From NCBI GenBank assembly GCA_002361655.1, contig DETM01000051.1:1-5825 (forward strand): a DNA stretch of 5,825 nt, given 5' to 3'. The notes under the pieces are model-generated. The model was given only the letters and a program-made list of their open reading frames with translations, was not told where the DNA came from and did not search any database. The DNA comes from Prevotella sp. UBA3288 (lineage in GTDB: Bacteria > Bacteroidota > Bacteroidia > Bacteroidales > Bacteroidaceae). Below, piece by piece: positions 5,533-5,825 of this stretch (its first letter is position 1; the number at the start of each line of letters is the position of its first letter). Position numbers and translations under genes: made by a program.

Positions 5533-5825
5533 TTAACGGTTTGCGTACATATTATCGTAATATTTCTGGTAGTCGCCCGAGGTGACGTTGTCCAGCCACT
5601 CCTGGTTGTCGAGATACCAGCGTACGGTCTTCTCGATGCCCTCTTCGAACTGGAGCGACGGTTCCCAGCCCAGTTCGCGCTGCAGTTTGGTAGAGTCGAT
5701 GGCGTAACGCAGGTCGTGTCCGGCACGGTCGGTGACGTAGGTGATGAGATCCATGTCCTCGCCCTCCTTACGTCCCAGCAGGCGGTCGACAGTATTGATC
5801 ACCACCTTGATGATGTCGATGTTCT
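5533..5825 (-). CDS. rmlB: dTDP-glucose 4,6-dehydratase, C-terminal end (partial)
   Basis: The last 97 codons of an extended short-chain dehydrogenase; the frame is open through the right edge, where it reads NIDIIKVVINTVDRLLG. RmlB removes water from dTDP-glucose to give dTDP-4-keto-6-deoxyglucose, the precursor of dTDP-rhamnose and of 3-amino-3,6-dideoxy sugars. Diagnostic blocks are ITYVTDRAGHDLRYAID (with the conserved nucleotide-binding DRxGHDxRYAID), LGWEPS, FEEGIEKTVRWYLDN and the terminal YYDNMYANR. Catalytic residues lie outside the window, so intactness cannot be judged. It supplies the substrate of the ketoisomerase encoded at 3079-3486. The GTG at 5803-5805 is internal and is not the start. 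Confidence 0.95.
   Translation of the reverse strand, partial: NIDIIKVVINTVDRLLGRKEGEDMDLITYVTDRAGHDLRYAIDSTKLQRELGWEPSLQFEEGIEKTVRWYLDNQEWLDNVTSGDYQKYYDNMYANR

Noticed and set aside
5803..5805. GTG as the start of a short 90-aa gene at the right edge
   Set aside because: The frame stays open upstream to the window edge and the upstream residues (NIDIIK) continue the RmlB alignment, so it is an internal codon of a truncated gene.

Overview
The window looks like chromosomal DNA from a Bacteroidales bacterium, most likely Prevotella or a close relative. The reasons are a perfect Bacteroidetes-type promoter (TTTG, 19 nt, TAnnTTTG), an RmlB C-terminus of the kind I associate with Bacteroides/Prevotella, weak Shine-Dalgarno signals, and roughly 50% GC overall. 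This rests on remembered family patterns; no database was searched.

All convincing genes lie on the minus strand and read from right to left. The right edge holds the C-terminal end of RmlB (dTDP-glucose 4,6-dehydratase, 5533-5825). After an 86-nt gap comes a closely packed run: a 103-aa protein resembling a stand-alone sigma-70 region 4 (5135-5446), an AT-rich 148-aa orphan (4676-5122), PurT (3483-4679), an FdtA/QdtA-type sugar ketoisomerase (3079-3486), a GNAT/FemAB-like acyltransferase (2150-3091), a DegT-family sugar aminotransferase (1059-2153), and a 7-TM Bax inhibitor-1/YccA protein (331-1050). Four adjacent pairs overlap by 4 or 13 nt and the rest are 8-12 nt apart, so this is probably one transcription unit with translational coupling.

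The clear pathway is nucleotide-sugar synthesis. RmlB makes dTDP-4-keto-6-deoxyglucose, the cupin moves the keto group to C3, and the PLP enzyme aminates C3. A 3-amino-3,6-dideoxyhexose (Fuc3N or Qui3N) would result. The usual third enzyme, a hexapeptide-repeat acetyltransferase (FdtC/QdtC), is absent. A GNAT/FemAB-fold protein sits between the other two genes and is the best candidate for N-acylation. A complete PurT, normally a purine enzyme, is fused into the same unit by ATGA overlaps on both sides.

Positions 1-330 hold no credible gene. They contain a terminator for the operon that may work in both directions (263-307). Directly after it is a strong minus-strand promoter (210-240), followed by about 205 nt of leader with a hairpin at the start site, a boxA-like GTTCTTTGA and an AT tract. 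I read this as the promoter and leader of an rRNA operon whose 16S gene would begin just outside the left edge.
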